Notes: a model not told the origin generated them from the letters alone. A stretch of 64,000 bases of DNA from CAKZNE01 sp963976435 (GCA_963976435.1 CAXBKQ010000002.1:62001-126000); one strand, 5' to 3'; positions 17,945 to 27,494 are shown, counted from the stretch's first letter. Numbers and translations are program-made.

Positions 17945-18813
17945 AATCCAAGGGCAATAAGGCCATAGGCTTTATGTTAATTTCCGTTTTAGGCTTTTCA
18001 TTGATGAACCTAAGCGTAAAATATTTACAAAGAATTCCAGCCACAGAACTTGTATTTTTTAGATCCATAATTTCTTTAAGCCTTTGTTTAATCGCTTTTA
18101 AAAGAAGAAATATAAACCCCTGGGGAAATCAAAAATTGTTTTTAATTCTCAGGGGTGTTTTTGGGGTTACAGCACTATCCATGTTTTTTTATACCCTCCA
18201 AAAACTTCCGCTAGGCTCAGCTATTACCATCCAGTATCTTTCTCCAATATTTACCACATTTTTTGGAATATTTCTTTTAAAAGAAAAGGTGAAAAATATT
18301 CAATGGATATTTTTTAGCATGGCCTTTTTGGGAATAGCAATGGTAAAGGGATTTGATCCTAATGTTACTCCCGGCTTATTGCTAATGGGTATTTGTTCGG
18401 CCTTATTTTCAGGATTGGCCTACAACTGCATTCGAAAGGTTAAAGACTCCGATCACCCACTGGTGGTAGTGTTTTACTTTCCTCTAATCGCCACTCCAGT
18501 GATGGGTTTACTATCTGCTTTTAATTGGATTCAACCCATGGGTATAGAGTGGCTGCTTCTTTTGGCCATGGGTATTTTAACACAAATTGCTCAAGTTTTT
18601 ATGACTAAAGCTTTGCAAACAGCTGAGATAAACGAGGTAATAAGTTTCAAATACCTGGGAATTATTTTGGCCCTTGGCTTTGATCTCCTACTTTTTGAAG
18701 TGGTTTACAGTTCCTTTGCACTTCTAGGAATAGCTCTAGTATTATTGGGCGTACTCAGCAATATCCTTTATAAAAGCAGATTGGCCAAACAAAAAAGAAG
18801 GCAAAAGGTCTAG
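17941..18813 (+). CDS. EamA/DMT-superfamily permease
   Basis: An inner-membrane transporter with two EamA repeats and about ten hydrophobic helices in 290 aa, for example AIGFMLISVLGFSLMNLSV, AITIQYLSPIFTTFFGIFLL and ISFKYLGIILALGFDLLLF. The substrate is unknown; this superfamily exports metabolites such as amino acids or nucleosides. The longest frame starts at 17890 but would add a cytoplasmic stretch read out of frame through the preceding gene. A TTG at 17941 forms a TTGA overlap with that gene's stop and gives the usual N-terminus, so I prefer it. Its TAG interlocks with the stop of the convergent TrmH gene. Confidence 0.88.
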   Translation: MKSKGNKAIGFMLISVLGFSLMNLSVKYLQRIPATELVFFRSIISLSLCLIAFKRRNINPWGNQKLFLILRGVFGVTALSMFFYTLQKLPLGSAITIQYLSPIFTTFFGIFLLKEKVKNIQWIFFSMAFLGIAMVKGFDPNVTPGLLLMGICSALFSGLAYNCIRKVKDSDHPLVVVFYFPLIATPVMGLLSAFNWIQPMGIEWLLLLAMGILTQIAQVFMTKALQTAEINEVISFKYLGIILALGFDLLLFEVVYSSFALLGIALVLLGVLSNILYKSRLAKQKRRQKV

Positions 18814-19520
18814 GACATCCTACTCAATAATATAGCACAAGCCTGGGCAACATTTAAACTTTCAATATTGGAATCACCCCGCTTGGGAATAGTTAAAGCT
18901 TTTGAATTTTTCTTCCAAAAATCCGAAGGACCATGAGACTCACTACCCATAACAAGGCTTATATTTGAATTCCCTGCATTAAAATCAAAAATATTTTCAC
19001 CATTCATTTCTGCCACATAAATTTCGCTGGATTTAAGTCTTTCAAATATATTTTCTTCACTATCATAAATCACTTGCACCCTTGCAATGCTTCCCATGGT
19101 GCTCTGTACACATTTCGCATTAAAAACATCGGTACTGCCATGGGTACAATAGACCTGTTTTAGGCCAAACCAATCCGCGGTTCGGATTATGGTTCCCAAA
19201 TTTCCTGGGTCGTTTATGGAATCCAAAACTAGACTGACTTTGGAAATAGTATCTCTTTCAAATTTTGGAAATTCAAATACTGCCAAAACCTCATTTGATG
19301 TTTCCAGCTGGCTGATCGTTTTAAACTGAGTTGAATCTAATATTAAGGCAGCTTTTTTCCTCCATGAATCCTGATTACTAAATAAATGTACTGGTTTCAT
19401 ACCCAATTCCAAAAGCTCAGACACCACCTTTGGGCCCTCCGCAATAAACATTTCCAAAGACCATCGATACTTTTTAGATCGAAGTTTACGTAGGAGTTTT
19501 TCAGTATTATTAGATATCAT
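18810..19520 (-). CDS. TrmH/SpoU-family RNA 2'-O-methyltransferase
   Basis: This SAM-dependent knotted methyltransferase modifies rRNA or tRNA. The substrate-binding N-terminal domain contains KLRSKKYRWSLEMFIAEGPK. The SPOUT domain holds motif 1 NDPGNLGTIIRTADWFG, motif 2 LVMGSESHGPS and motif 3 IPKRGDSNIESLNVAQACAI. The longest frame starts with TTG at 19562; the ATG at 19520 gives MISNNTEKLLRKL, the usual family start (236 aa). Pairing with a divergent Omp85 gene is a known Bacteroidota arrangement. It ends in the CTAG shared with the EamA gene. Confidence 0.93.
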   Translation of the reverse strand: MISNNTEKLLRKLRSKKYRWSLEMFIAEGPKVVSELLELGMKPVHLFSNQDSWRKKAALILDSTQFKTISQLETSNEVLAVFEFPKFERDTISKVSLVLDSINDPGNLGTIIRTADWFGLKQVYCTHGSTDVFNAKCVQSTMGSIARVQVIYDSEENIFERLKSSEIYVAEMNGENIFDFNAGNSNISLVMGSESHGPSDFWKKNSKALTIPKRGDSNIESLNVAQACAILLSRMS

Positions 19521-19525
19521 AATAT

Positions 19526-19533
19526 TACATTTG
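19526..19533 (+). promoter_or_regulatory. Candidate -7 box for the Omp85 lipoprotein gene
   Basis: TACATTTG matches TAnnTTTG, 22 bases before the TTG start at 19556 and just upstream of the divergent TrmH start. It supports the TTG start. Confidence 0.55.
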
Positions 19534-19555
19534 CTGAACATTAAGAAAAGCAAAC

Positions 19556-21862
19556 TTGCCAAAAAAGCTTTACATATTCTACATTTTTATTCTAATAACT
19601 TTATTGAGCTCGTGTAGCTATACTCGTCATGTACCCGAGGGTTCTAAAATTTTATGGGATAATGAGATAAAATTGGATGAGGGAAAAGCTCCAAATGCGG
19701 CTTACAGTATTCTAAAACAAAGACCTGTAGGGAAGTTTTTAAATCTAGTAGCCATGAACCTAATTATTTACAATTGGGGAAACGGGACAGATAGTAGCTT
19801 TTTCACCAAAATTGGTGAAGCACCTGTAATATATGATGAGCAAAAGGCAAAGCGAGGGGCTGAACAATTACAAAATTACTTTTTTAATAAAGGATATTTC
19901 AATGCTACAAGCAGGTATGCCACAAAAACCAGCAGAAAAAATAAACGAGTTTATGTTGAGTATTATGTAGATAAGGGGCAACGTTATTTTATAAGTGAAT
20001 ATCAAACAGAAATACCAAATAGCACCTTAAATAAACTTTATAAAGAATCTGTGGAGGCAAGCCTAATTAAGGTTGGAGATCCTTATGACGCTTCACTTCT
20101 TGAAAAAGAAATGGATCGACTAAGCACTATTTTTAAAAACAATGGCTATTATTCATTCAGCAAAAAGTTTATCAATTATTCTGCAGATACCAACGGTTTA
20201 GGAAATGCTGTAAAACTCAAAATGATAATTTCTCCTATTGCCATTCAAGGGAAAGATTCTATCCTTTATAAAAAACATCAACAGTATAGAATCGCTAATA
20301 TTTATATTCAAACGGATTATGATTATCTGAACCCAAGTTCCAGTTCAGATACGGTAATTCATCAAAACTATATCCTCATTCACGACAGTTTGAATTATAA
20401 GCCAAGGTATATTACTGATGCTATACATTTCAAAAAAGGAGATCTTTTTAAAAGCAAGGATGTAAAACAAACCTACTCACACATAAATAGTTATGGTGGC
20501 TTTGTATTAACGGAAATAGATTTCAAATTAAAAGAGGATGATAGCACAGGTCAATATTTAAACACTTTCATCAGGATGAGTCCTGAAACCAAAAGATCGG
20601 TTATCACCTCTACAGAAGCCTCAACTTCAAGTGGTAATTATGGTTTAAATCTAAAGGTTGGATGGAGAACAAGAAATCTATTTAAAGGTGGTGAAGAATT
20701 TGATTTAAACTTTAATGGTGGTATAGAATTTCAAACTGGAATTGTAGATGCCGGAAGGAGTCAAACCTATGAAATCGGGGGAGAATTAGGCTTAAAATTT
20801 CCTAGGTTTTTATTGCCATTTAATACAGAAGGACTACTACCTAAAAGGATGTTACCCAACTCTAGGGTATCTTTATATTTTAGTCGTGTTTTAAGATTTG
20901 AGTTTGATAGAGAAACCTTTGGAGGGAGGCTAACCTATAACTGGAGGGAATCCTCTAAAAAGAAGTATTCGGTTGATTTTTATGATATCAGTTATTCTCA
21001 GCTATTTGAAAAAGACAATGATTTTATTGCCAGTCTAGACACCTTCCAGCAAAGTGCTTTTAGCCCAGCCTTGATTACAGCATTTCGTTTAAATTTCACT
21101 TATAATCAGCAGGCAGATCAAAGTAAAAAAAATCACAATTTCTTCAAGGGAGTATTTGAAATGGCGGGAACTTCACTTTCTTTCTTTGAAAGTAATTTTT
21201 CCGAACCTACTGAAAATGATAGAGGAGTAAATTTAATTGGTGGAGTACCTTACTATCAATATGTGAAAATTGAAACCGACTACCGTTATTATTGGAATTT
21301 TGTTCCAGGTATTTCTTGGGTAAATAGATTCTATGCTGCAACTATTCGTCCATATGGAAATAGCATAGCTGTAGAAGATGGAATAGAGAAAAGGGAAGCG
21401 CCCTTTCAGAAATATCTTTTTATTGGTGGAGCCAATGACTTAAGAGCATGGACTTCCTATCGATTAGGAGCTGGTACCACAAATGGAACTAATTACGACG
21501 ATGAGGGAAATCAGGACAATAATTTTGCAATAGGTACTATCAAGATTCTTTTAAATTCAGAATTTCGATTTCCATTATTTTCATTTTTTCAGGGAGCCAT
21601 ATTTGTAGATGCAGGGAATATTTGGCTAAATGGAGGATTGGAAAATGAGGATACAGATTTTATAATTGGAGATGTGCTCAATCAATTTGCAATAGGCACT
21701 GGCTTTGGGCTAAGAATGGATTTTGATTATTTCGTGGTTCGCTTTGATTTGGGAATAAAAGTAAGAGATCCAGGTAGAATTGAATTGGGCGATCCTTGGG
21801 TTTTAGACAATAGACCTTTTCAAAATAACACTTTTAATTTTGCATTAGGTTATCCTTTCTAA
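19556..21862 (+). CDS. Omp85-superfamily (BamA/TamA-type) outer-membrane lipoprotein
   Basis: This outer-membrane protein family inserts or secretes other outer-membrane proteins. The N-terminus ends in a lipobox (LLSSC), so the protein is probably lipidated and then carries CSYTRHVPEGSKIL, the usual start of Bacteroidota lipoprotein Omp85 members. POTRA-like modules occupy about residues 70-350 (for example GYFNATSRYATKT, GDPYDASLLEKEMDRLSTIF). The C-terminal bacterial surface-antigen barrel includes FIGGANDLRAWTSYRLG, corresponding to the L6-loop region, and ends NFALGYPF. 768 aa. No ATG precedes the signal peptide and a TGA lies upstream in frame, so translation starts at TTG 19556. Confidence 0.92.
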   Translation: MPKKLYIFYIFILITLLSSCSYTRHVPEGSKILWDNEIKLDEGKAPNAAYSILKQRPVGKFLNLVAMNLIIYNWGNGTDSSFFTKIGEAPVIYDEQKAKRGAEQLQNYFFNKGYFNATSRYATKTSRKNKRVYVEYYVDKGQRYFISEYQTEIPNSTLNKLYKESVEASLIKVGDPYDASLLEKEMDRLSTIFKNNGYYSFSKKFINYSADTNGLGNAVKLKMIISPIAIQGKDSILYKKHQQYRIANIYIQTDYDYLNPSSSSDTVIHQNYILIHDSLNYKPRYITDAIHFKKGDLFKSKDVKQTYSHINSYGGFVLTEIDFKLKEDDSTGQYLNTFIRMSPETKRSVITSTEASTSSGNYGLNLKVGWRTRNLFKGGEEFDLNFNGGIEFQTGIVDAGRSQTYEIGGELGLKFPRFLLPFNTEGLLPKRMLPNSRVSLYFSRVLRFEFDRETFGGRLTYNWRESSKKKYSVDFYDISYSQLFEKDNDFIASLDTFQQSAFSPALITAFRLNFTYNQQADQSKKNHNFFKGVFEMAGTSLSFFESNFSEPTENDRGVNLIGGVPYYQYVKIETDYRYYWNFVPGISWVNRFYAATIRPYGNSIAVEDGIEKREAPFQKYLFIGGANDLRAWTSYRLGAGTTNGTNYDDEGNQDNNFAIGTIKILLNSEFRFPLFSFFQGAIFVDAGNIWLNGGLENEDTDFIIGDVLNQFAIGTGFGLRMDFDYFVVRFDLGIKVRDPGRIELGDPWVLDNRPFQNNTFNFALGYPF

Positions 21863-21882
21863 ATTTCGCCTAGAAAAAATTT

Positions 21883-21890
21883 TAAATTTG
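21883..21890 (+). promoter_or_regulatory. Candidate -7 box for fbaB
   Basis: TAAATTTG matches TAnnTTTG, 31 bases before the fbaB ATG and downstream of the Omp85 stop. Confidence 0.55.
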
Positions 21891-21921
21891 CCAATTCAAA
21901 AATATTCAAAAACCGAAAAAT

Positions 21922-22986
21922 ATGAACCTGAACAGAATTGCTGAGCTTCTGGGAAATGATGCCGATAGTTTATTAAACCATACAAGTAAAACCATTAGTA
22001 AGGAAAGTCTTCACCTACCAGGTGCTGATTTTGTTGACCGAGCTTTTTCTATGAGTAATAGAAGTCCTCAAGTTCTTAAAAGTCTTCAATCCTTATATGG
22101 TACTGGAAGATTAGCGAACACAGGTTACCTTTCTATATTGCCTGTAGATCAAGGTATTGAGCATAGTGCTGGAGCATCATTTGCCCCAAACCCTATTTAT
22201 TTTGATGGTGAAAATATTGTAAAATTAGCCATAGAAGGTGGATGTAATGCCGTAGCTTCAACCTTTGGAGTTTTAGGAAGTGTATCAAGAAAATACGCGC
22301 ATAAGATTCCATTTATCGTAAAAATTAATCACAATGAGTTCTTAAGCCATCCAGCTTCTTTTGATCAAATCATGTTTGGAAGTATTAAAGAAGCCTGGAA
22401 TTTAGGAGCTACAGCAGTGGGAGCAACCATTTATTTTGGTTCTGAAGGAAGTAATCGCCAAATTCAGGAAGTAGCCGATGCTTTTGAATATGCACATGAA
22501 TTAGGAATGGCAACTATTCTTTGGTGCTATACCAGAAATTCTGCTTTTAAGGTTGATGGTAAAGATTACCACGTTGCTGCAGACCTTACCGGACAAGCAA
22601 ATCATTTAGGAGTTACCATTCAGGCCGATATTATCAAACAAAAATTAGCTGAAAACAATGGTGGTTATACGGCTGTTAATTTTGGGAAAACCCACGATAA
22701 GGTATATTCTGAACTCAGCTCAGACAATCCCATTGATCTTTGTAGATACCAAGTTGCAAACTGCTATATGGGTCGTCAAGGACTAATAAATTCCGGAGGA
22801 GCATCTACAGGAAGCTCTGAGTCGGATTTAGCACAGGCAGTTAAAACAGCTGTAATTAATAAAAGAGCTGGTGGCCAGGGATTAATCTCCGGAAGAAAAG
22901 CATTTCAAAAACCAATTGCTGGTGGTGTAGAATTATTGAATTCTATTCAGGATGTTTACCTTGATAAAGGTGTAACAATTGCTTAA
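21922..22986 (+). CDS. fbaB: Class I fructose-bisphosphate aldolase (DhnA/FbaB type)
   Basis: This Schiff-base aldolase cleaves fructose 1,6-bisphosphate to dihydroxyacetone phosphate and glyceraldehyde 3-phosphate in glycolysis/gluconeogenesis (cytoplasm). The product (354 aa) has the FbaB signature LSILPVDQGIEHSAGASF, the barrel segments NAVASTFGVLG and PFIVKINHNEF, and the phosphate-binding end NSGGASTGSSESDL and GLISGRKAFQKP. It is the archaeal/DhnA type rather than the animal-like class I enzyme. A promoter box lies upstream, and accD has its own, so it is probably a single transcription unit. Confidence 0.93.
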   Translation: MNLNRIAELLGNDADSLLNHTSKTISKESLHLPGADFVDRAFSMSNRSPQVLKSLQSLYGTGRLANTGYLSILPVDQGIEHSAGASFAPNPIYFDGENIVKLAIEGGCNAVASTFGVLGSVSRKYAHKIPFIVKINHNEFLSHPASFDQIMFGSIKEAWNLGATAVGATIYFGSEGSNRQIQEVADAFEYAHELGMATILWCYTRNSAFKVDGKDYHVAADLTGQANHLGVTIQADIIKQKLAENNGGYTAVNFGKTHDKVYSELSSDNPIDLCRYQVANCYMGRQGLINSGGASTGSSESDLAQAVKTAVINKRAGGQGLISGRKAFQKPIAGGVELLNSIQDVYLDKGVTIA

Positions 22987-23021
22987 GAAAAAAAATAGAA
23001 TTTCGGTTTCACAGCATTCCG

Positions 23022-23029
23022 TAGATTTG
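23022..23029 (+). promoter_or_regulatory. Candidate -7 box for accD
   Basis: TAGATTTG matches TAnnTTTG, 26 bases before the accD ATG. Confidence 0.55.
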
Positions 23030-23055
23030 ATTTAAATAATTGAATGTAAGAGAAT

Positions 23056-23931
23056 ATGGGTTGGTTTAAACGAAATAAGGAAGGTATTACCACAAGTACC
23101 GCAGACAAAAAGGAAACCCCTGAAGGTTTGTGGCATAAATGCTCGAAGTGCAAGGTTATTGTATCTGTTGAAGATCATGAAAAAAATGTTTGGACTTGCC
23201 ACAATTGTGAGCATCATGGTAGAATAAATGCCGCCGAATATTTTAAGATGCTGTTTGATGATGGGAAGTTTACGGAGATGGACAAGAAAATGTCTTCTGG
23301 AGACCCACTAAAATTTGAAGACACCAAGAAATATACAGATCGCTATGCTGGAGCAGTTTCTAAAACTGGATTAAAAGAAGCAGTAAGTACTGCATATGGA
23401 AAATTAGACGGTAAAGACATTACCATTGCGGCCATGAATTTCAATTTTATTGGTGGCTCGATGGGCTCCGTTGTTGGGGAAAAAATTGGGAGAGCTATAG
23501 ATCATAGTTTAAAATATAAAAAACCCCTATTAATAATTTCCAAATCAGGTGGTGCACGAATGATGGAAGCCGCATTTTCATTAATGCAAATGGCTAAAAC
23601 AAGTGCGAAATTGGCATTATTGGGTAAGGAGGGAATTCCATATATATCCTTACTTACCGACCCTACTACAGGAGGAGTAACAGCTTCCTTTGCTATGTTA
23701 GGAGATATCAATATTGCTGAACCCGGAGCATTGATCGGTTTTGCTGGGCCTAGAATTGTAAAAGAAACTATTGGAAAAGATCTTCCTGATGGATTTCAAA
23801 CCAGTGAATTTTTACAAGAACATGGATTTTTAGATTTTATCGTAAACCGAAAAAATTTAAAAGAGATAATTTCTCAGTTCATTTCGATGGTTGAACCTGA
23901 AAATGAATTAGAAACGGACGCTAAGAAATAA
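23056..23931 (+). CDS. accD: Acetyl-CoA carboxylase carboxyltransferase subunit beta
   Basis: The beta part of the carboxyltransferase moves the carboxyl group from biotin carrier protein to acetyl-CoA to form malonyl-CoA, the first committed step of fatty-acid synthesis. The N-terminal zinc ribbon is visible as CSKC and CHNC about 20 residues apart (near residues 33-55). The crotonase-like core has FIGGSMGSVVGEKI, SKSGGARMMEAAFSLMQMAK and LTDPTTGGVTASFAMLGDI. 291 aa, normal length. The accA subunit is not in this window. Confidence 0.97.
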   Translation: MGWFKRNKEGITTSTADKKETPEGLWHKCSKCKVIVSVEDHEKNVWTCHNCEHHGRINAAEYFKMLFDDGKFTEMDKKMSSGDPLKFEDTKKYTDRYAGAVSKTGLKEAVSTAYGKLDGKDITIAAMNFNFIGGSMGSVVGEKIGRAIDHSLKYKKPLLIISKSGGARMMEAAFSLMQMAKTSAKLALLGKEGIPYISLLTDPTTGGVTASFAMLGDINIAEPGALIGFAGPRIVKETIGKDLPDGFQTSEFLQEHGFLDFIVNRKNLKEIISQFISMVEPENELETDAKK

Positions 23932-23939
23932 TTTTTTTG

Positions 23940-23947
23940 TACTTTTG
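23940..23947 (+). promoter_or_regulatory. Candidate -7 box for rpsO
   Basis: TACTTTTG matches TAnnTTTG, 46 bases before the rpsO ATG and directly after the accD stop. The leader of about 40 bases is long enough for S15 autoregulation, which is known in other bacteria but not demonstrated here. Confidence 0.6.
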
Positions 23948-23992
23948 CCCCTCGAATTTTTTTAGCATAACATCGATCTAAACGATTTTGGA

Positions 23993-24262
23993 ATGTATTT
24001 AACAACAGAAAGAAAGAAGGAGATTTTTAAGAAGTACGGAAAATCAGAATCCGATACAGGAACTCCAGAAGGGCAAATCGCCTTATTTACCGAAAGAATT
24101 AATCACTTAACAGAGCACCTTAAAAGAAACCGTAAGGATTTTAGCACTGAGCGCTCATTGGTATTAATGGTAGGTAAAAGAAGAAACCTTCTAAACTATC
24201 TTAAGAAAAAGGATATCAACAGATATCGTGCAATTATTGCTGATCTTGGTATCAGAAAATAA
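23993..24262 (+). CDS. rpsO: 30S ribosomal protein S15
   Basis: A primary 16S rRNA-binding protein of the small-subunit platform. The 89-aa product carries the S15 signature: SDTGTPEGQIALFTERI, NHLTEHLKRNRKDFSTERSL, MVGKRRNLLNYLKKKD and YRAIIADLGIRK. Length is exactly that of the family. pnp follows after a strong hairpin, the classic rpsO-pnp pairing. Confidence 0.98.
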   Translation: MYLTTERKKEIFKKYGKSESDTGTPEGQIALFTERINHLTEHLKRNRKDFSTERSLVLMVGKRRNLLNYLKKKDINRYRAIIADLGIRK

Positions 24263-24280
24263 TTAGCAAACACTTTAATA

Positions 24281-24310
24281 AAGAAGGCAATTTTTCAATT
24301 GCCTTCTTTT
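24281..24310 (+). terminator. rpsO terminator / rpsO-pnp intergenic hairpin
   Basis: AAGAAGGCAATT (24281-24292) and AATTGCCTTCTT (24297-24308) form a perfect 12-bp stem with a 4-base loop, followed by TT. It lies between rpsO and pnp and may terminate, attenuate or serve as an RNase III processing site as in other bacteria. Confidence 0.8.
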
Positions 24311-24343
24311 ACTATTTAGAAATAATTATTTGAAAAATATTAG

Positions 24344-26470
24344 ATGATTCCAAGCGCAATTACGCAAGAAATAAAATTAGCAGACGGAAGAACTATTACC
24401 ATTGAAACTGGCAAATTAGCCAAACAAGCGGATGGTTCTGTAATGGTGAAAATGGGAGGAACTATGCTTTTAGCAACTATAGTTTCAAGCCCAGAAGCTA
24501 AAGAAGGAATTGATTTCTTACCTCTTACAGTTGACTACCGCGAAAAGTTTGCAGCCGCAGGACGTGTTCCTGGTGGTTTTATGAAGAGAGAAGCAAGACC
24601 TACTGATGATGAAATATTAGTAATGCGTCTTGTAGACAGAGTTTTAAGACCTCTTTTCCCAAAAGATTACCACGCTGAAACTCAATTGATGATCAGCCTC
24701 GTTTCTTATGATCCTGAAGTAGCAGCAGATTGTTTAGCTGGATTGGCAGCTTCTGCAGCCATCGCCGTTTCCGATTTGCCATTCAACGGGCCTATGTCTG
24801 AAGTAAGAGTAGCTAGAATCGATGGTGAACTAAGCATTAACCCGTCTCCTGCCGACCTAGAGAAAGCCGATATCGATATGATGATTGGAGCCACTATGGA
24901 TAGTGTAGTGATGGTTGAAGGAGAAATGGATGAGATTTCCGAAAAGGAAATGGTAGAAGCAATTGCTTTTGCACATGAAGCTATTAAGGATCAAATTACC
25001 GCTCAATTAGAATTAGCTTCTAAGGTAGAAAAAGCTGCTAGCAAACGTGAATACAACCACGAGAATAATGATGAAGAATTAGCTGCAGATATTTTAAAAG
25101 CCACTTATGATTCTGTTTATGAAGTTGCTAAATTGGGATTGCCTAAACATGAGCGCTCAGCAAAATTTAAAGAGGTTCTTGAAAATTATATTGCTGAACA
25201 AAGCGAAGAATTAATTGAAGAAAAGGGTGACCTGATCAATAAATATTATCACGATGTAGAATATAAAGCCATGCGAGATATGGTTTTATTAGATAATCAA
25301 AGATTAGATGGTCGTGCACTAAATGAAGTACGTGGGATTTGGTCAGAAGTTGATTATTTGCCAGGAGCACATGGTTCTGCTGTATTTACAAGAGGGGAAA
25401 CTCAATCATTAACTACTGTAACTCTAGGTTCGCGTTTAGATGAAAATAGAAAAGATGGAGTAACCTATTCTGGTTCTGAAAAATTCTATTTACACTATAA
25501 TTTTCCACCATTTTCTACTGGTGAAGCTCGTCCTATAAGAGGAACTAGCCGAAGAGAAATTGGTCATGGAAACCTTGCTCAAAGAGCATTAAAAATGGTT
25601 TTACCGGAGGAAAGTGTGTATACAATACGTATTGTTTCCGATATTCTCGAGTCTAATGGATCATCATCCATGGCCACAGTTTGTGCAGGTACTCTAGGTC
25701 TTATGGACGCAGGTATACCCATCAAACGCCCAGTTTCTGGAATCGCCATGGGATTAATTACAGATCCTGATAGTGGAAAATACGCCATCTTATCGGATAT
25801 ATTGGGTGATGAAGATCACCTAGGTGATATGGATTTTAAAGTTACTGGTACAGAAAAAGGTATAACTGCCTGCCAGATGGATATTAAAATCAAAGGTTTG
25901 TCTTATGAGATTTTGGAGAAGGCCTTAAATCAGGCAAAAGAAGGTAGAATGCATATTTTAGGAGAGATGCTTAAAACTCTTCCTGAAACTCGTTCTGACC
26001 TTAAACCTAATGCTCCAAAAATTGAATTATTAAGCATTCCTAAGGAGTTTATTGGAGCTATTATCGGACCTGGAGGAAAGAACATCCAAAAACTTCAATT
26101 GGATACTGATACTATCATCACCATTGAAGAGGTTGATGAGCAAGGTAAAATTGAAATTAGCGGTACCAATAGAGAAAAAATTGATGAAGCCAAAAAGAGA
26201 ATTAAAGCTGTAGCCTTTGTTCCCGAGGTTGGTGCCACATTTTTAGGTACGGTGAAATCTATCCAAGCTTATGGTGCCTTTGTAGAAATAGGATCCGGTA
26301 CAGACGGCCTACTTCATATTTCAGAAATTGCTCATCGTCGCCTACAAAAGGTTGAAGAAGAATTAAAAGAAGGGCAAAAAATTGAAGTGAAGTTAATTGC
26401 CAAAGATGAGAGAGGTAAATTAAAGCTTTCAAGAAAAGCTTTATTGCCAAAACCAGAGTCGAAAGACTAG
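24344..26470 (+). CDS. pnp: Polynucleotide phosphorylase
   Basis: This phosphorolytic 3'-5' exoribonuclease of mRNA turnover acts as a cytoplasmic trimer. Two RNase PH domains are present: the first with VDYREKFAAAGRVPGGFMKREARP, the second with SEKFYLHYNFPPFSTGEARPIRG, SDILESNGSSSMA and SDILGDEDHLGDMDFKV (catalytic Asp region). The KH domain has IGAIIGPGGKNIQKL and the S1 domain ends the protein (GTVKSIQAYGAFVEI...GLLHISEI). 708 aa, full length. It follows rpsO after the hairpin at 24281-24308, and rpoD comes 77 bases later. Confidence 0.98.
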   Translation: MIPSAITQEIKLADGRTITIETGKLAKQADGSVMVKMGGTMLLATIVSSPEAKEGIDFLPLTVDYREKFAAAGRVPGGFMKREARPTDDEILVMRLVDRVLRPLFPKDYHAETQLMISLVSYDPEVAADCLAGLAASAAIAVSDLPFNGPMSEVRVARIDGELSINPSPADLEKADIDMMIGATMDSVVMVEGEMDEISEKEMVEAIAFAHEAIKDQITAQLELASKVEKAASKREYNHENNDEELAADILKATYDSVYEVAKLGLPKHERSAKFKEVLENYIAEQSEELIEEKGDLINKYYHDVEYKAMRDMVLLDNQRLDGRALNEVRGIWSEVDYLPGAHGSAVFTRGETQSLTTVTLGSRLDENRKDGVTYSGSEKFYLHYNFPPFSTGEARPIRGTSRREIGHGNLAQRALKMVLPEESVYTIRIVSDILESNGSSSMATVCAGTLGLMDAGIPIKRPVSGIAMGLITDPDSGKYAILSDILGDEDHLGDMDFKVTGTEKGITACQMDIKIKGLSYEILEKALNQAKEGRMHILGEMLKTLPETRSDLKPNAPKIELLSIPKEFIGAIIGPGGKNIQKLQLDTDTIITIEEVDEQGKIEISGTNREKIDEAKKRIKAVAFVPEVGATFLGTVKSIQAYGAFVEIGSGTDGLLHISEIAHRRLQKVEEELKEGQKIEVKLIAKDERGKLKLSRKALLPKPESKD

Positions 26471-26547
26471 GATTGGACGAACTATTTGGACCTAATGTGC
26501 GTTCATTTATTTAGGATAAGTTTTAAAGAGTATAGTTTAAAAATAAT

Positions 26548-27411
26548 ATGAGACAGCTTAAGATAACCAAGCAGGTTACCAATAGAGAAACTGCTTCCTT
26601 AGATAAATATCTACAGGAAATTGGTAAGGTGGAATTGATTACTGCAGAGATGGAAGTAGAGTTGGCTCAACGTATTAAAGCTGGTGATCAAGCCGCTTTA
26701 GAAAAGTTGACCAAGGCAAACTTAAGATTTGTTGTTTCGGTTGCAAAACAATATCAAAATCAGGGACTAACCCTACCTGACCTTATTAATGAGGGTAATT
26801 TAGGATTAATTAAAGCCGCTCAACGTTTTGATGAAACCCGTGGTTTTAAATTCATTTCTTATGCCGTTTGGTGGATTCGTCAAAGTATTCTTCAAGCATT
26901 AGCTGAGCAATCAAGAATTGTTCGTTTGCCATTGAATAAAATTGGATCCATTAATAAAATCAACAAAGCATATGCTACTTTAGAGCAAGAGCATGAACGT
27001 GCTCCTTCTGCTCATGAAATCGCTTCCAACCTAGAGATGGGAGAGAATGATGTAAAAGAAAGTATGCGTAACAGTGGTCGCCACATCTCTATGGATGCTC
27101 CACTTGTTGAAGGTGAAGACAGTAATCTTTATGATGTACTAAATACAGGAGAAAGCCCAAATCCAGATGATGATTTGATGCAGGATTCTCTTCGTACAGA
27201 AATTGAAAGATCATTGGCAACTTTAACCCCAAGAGAAGGTGATGTTGTTCGCTTGTATTTTGGACTTGGAGGGCAACACCCAATGACCCTTGAGGAAATA
27301 GGTGAAAAGTTTGACCTTACTCGTGAAAGAGTTCGTCAGATTAAAGAAAAAGCAATTCGAAGATTAAAACACACTTCGAGAAGCAAGATTCTAAAAACCT
27401 ATTTAGGATAA
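26548..27411 (+). CDS. rpoD: Primary RNA polymerase sigma factor
   Basis: This is the housekeeping sigma factor that recognises the -33/-7 promoters of the phylum. At 287 aa it lacks region 1.1 and the long non-conserved region, as is normal in Bacteroidota. Region 1.2: TASLDKYLQEIGKVELI; region 2 with FKFISYAVWWIRQSILQAL; region 3; region 4.2 helix-turn-helix MTLEEIGEKFDLTRERVRQIKEKA. I see no exact TAnnTTTG box in the 77 bases after pnp, so it may be partly read from upstream. A terminator follows directly. Confidence 0.97.
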   Translation: MRQLKITKQVTNRETASLDKYLQEIGKVELITAEMEVELAQRIKAGDQAALEKLTKANLRFVVSVAKQYQNQGLTLPDLINEGNLGLIKAAQRFDETRGFKFISYAVWWIRQSILQALAEQSRIVRLPLNKIGSINKINKAYATLEQEHERAPSAHEIASNLEMGENDVKESMRNSGRHISMDAPLVEGEDSNLYDVLNTGESPNPDDDLMQDSLRTEIERSLATLTPREGDVVRLYFGLGGQHPMTLEEIGEKFDLTRERVRQIKEKAIRRLKHTSRSKILKTYLG

Positions 27412-27417
27412 ATTATA

Positions 27418-27443
27418 AACCCCGATTTGATCGGGGTTTTTTT
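27418..27443 (+). terminator. Intrinsic terminator of rpoD
   Basis: AACCCCGAT (27418-27426) and ATCGGGGTT (27430-27438) form a 9-bp stem with a 3-base loop, followed by a T-run. It starts seven bases after the rpoD stop. Confidence 0.9.
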
Positions 27444-27494
27444 ATGCCTAAAAATATTCCTCCCAATCCTTTCCTTTAAATTCCAAAATCTCTC

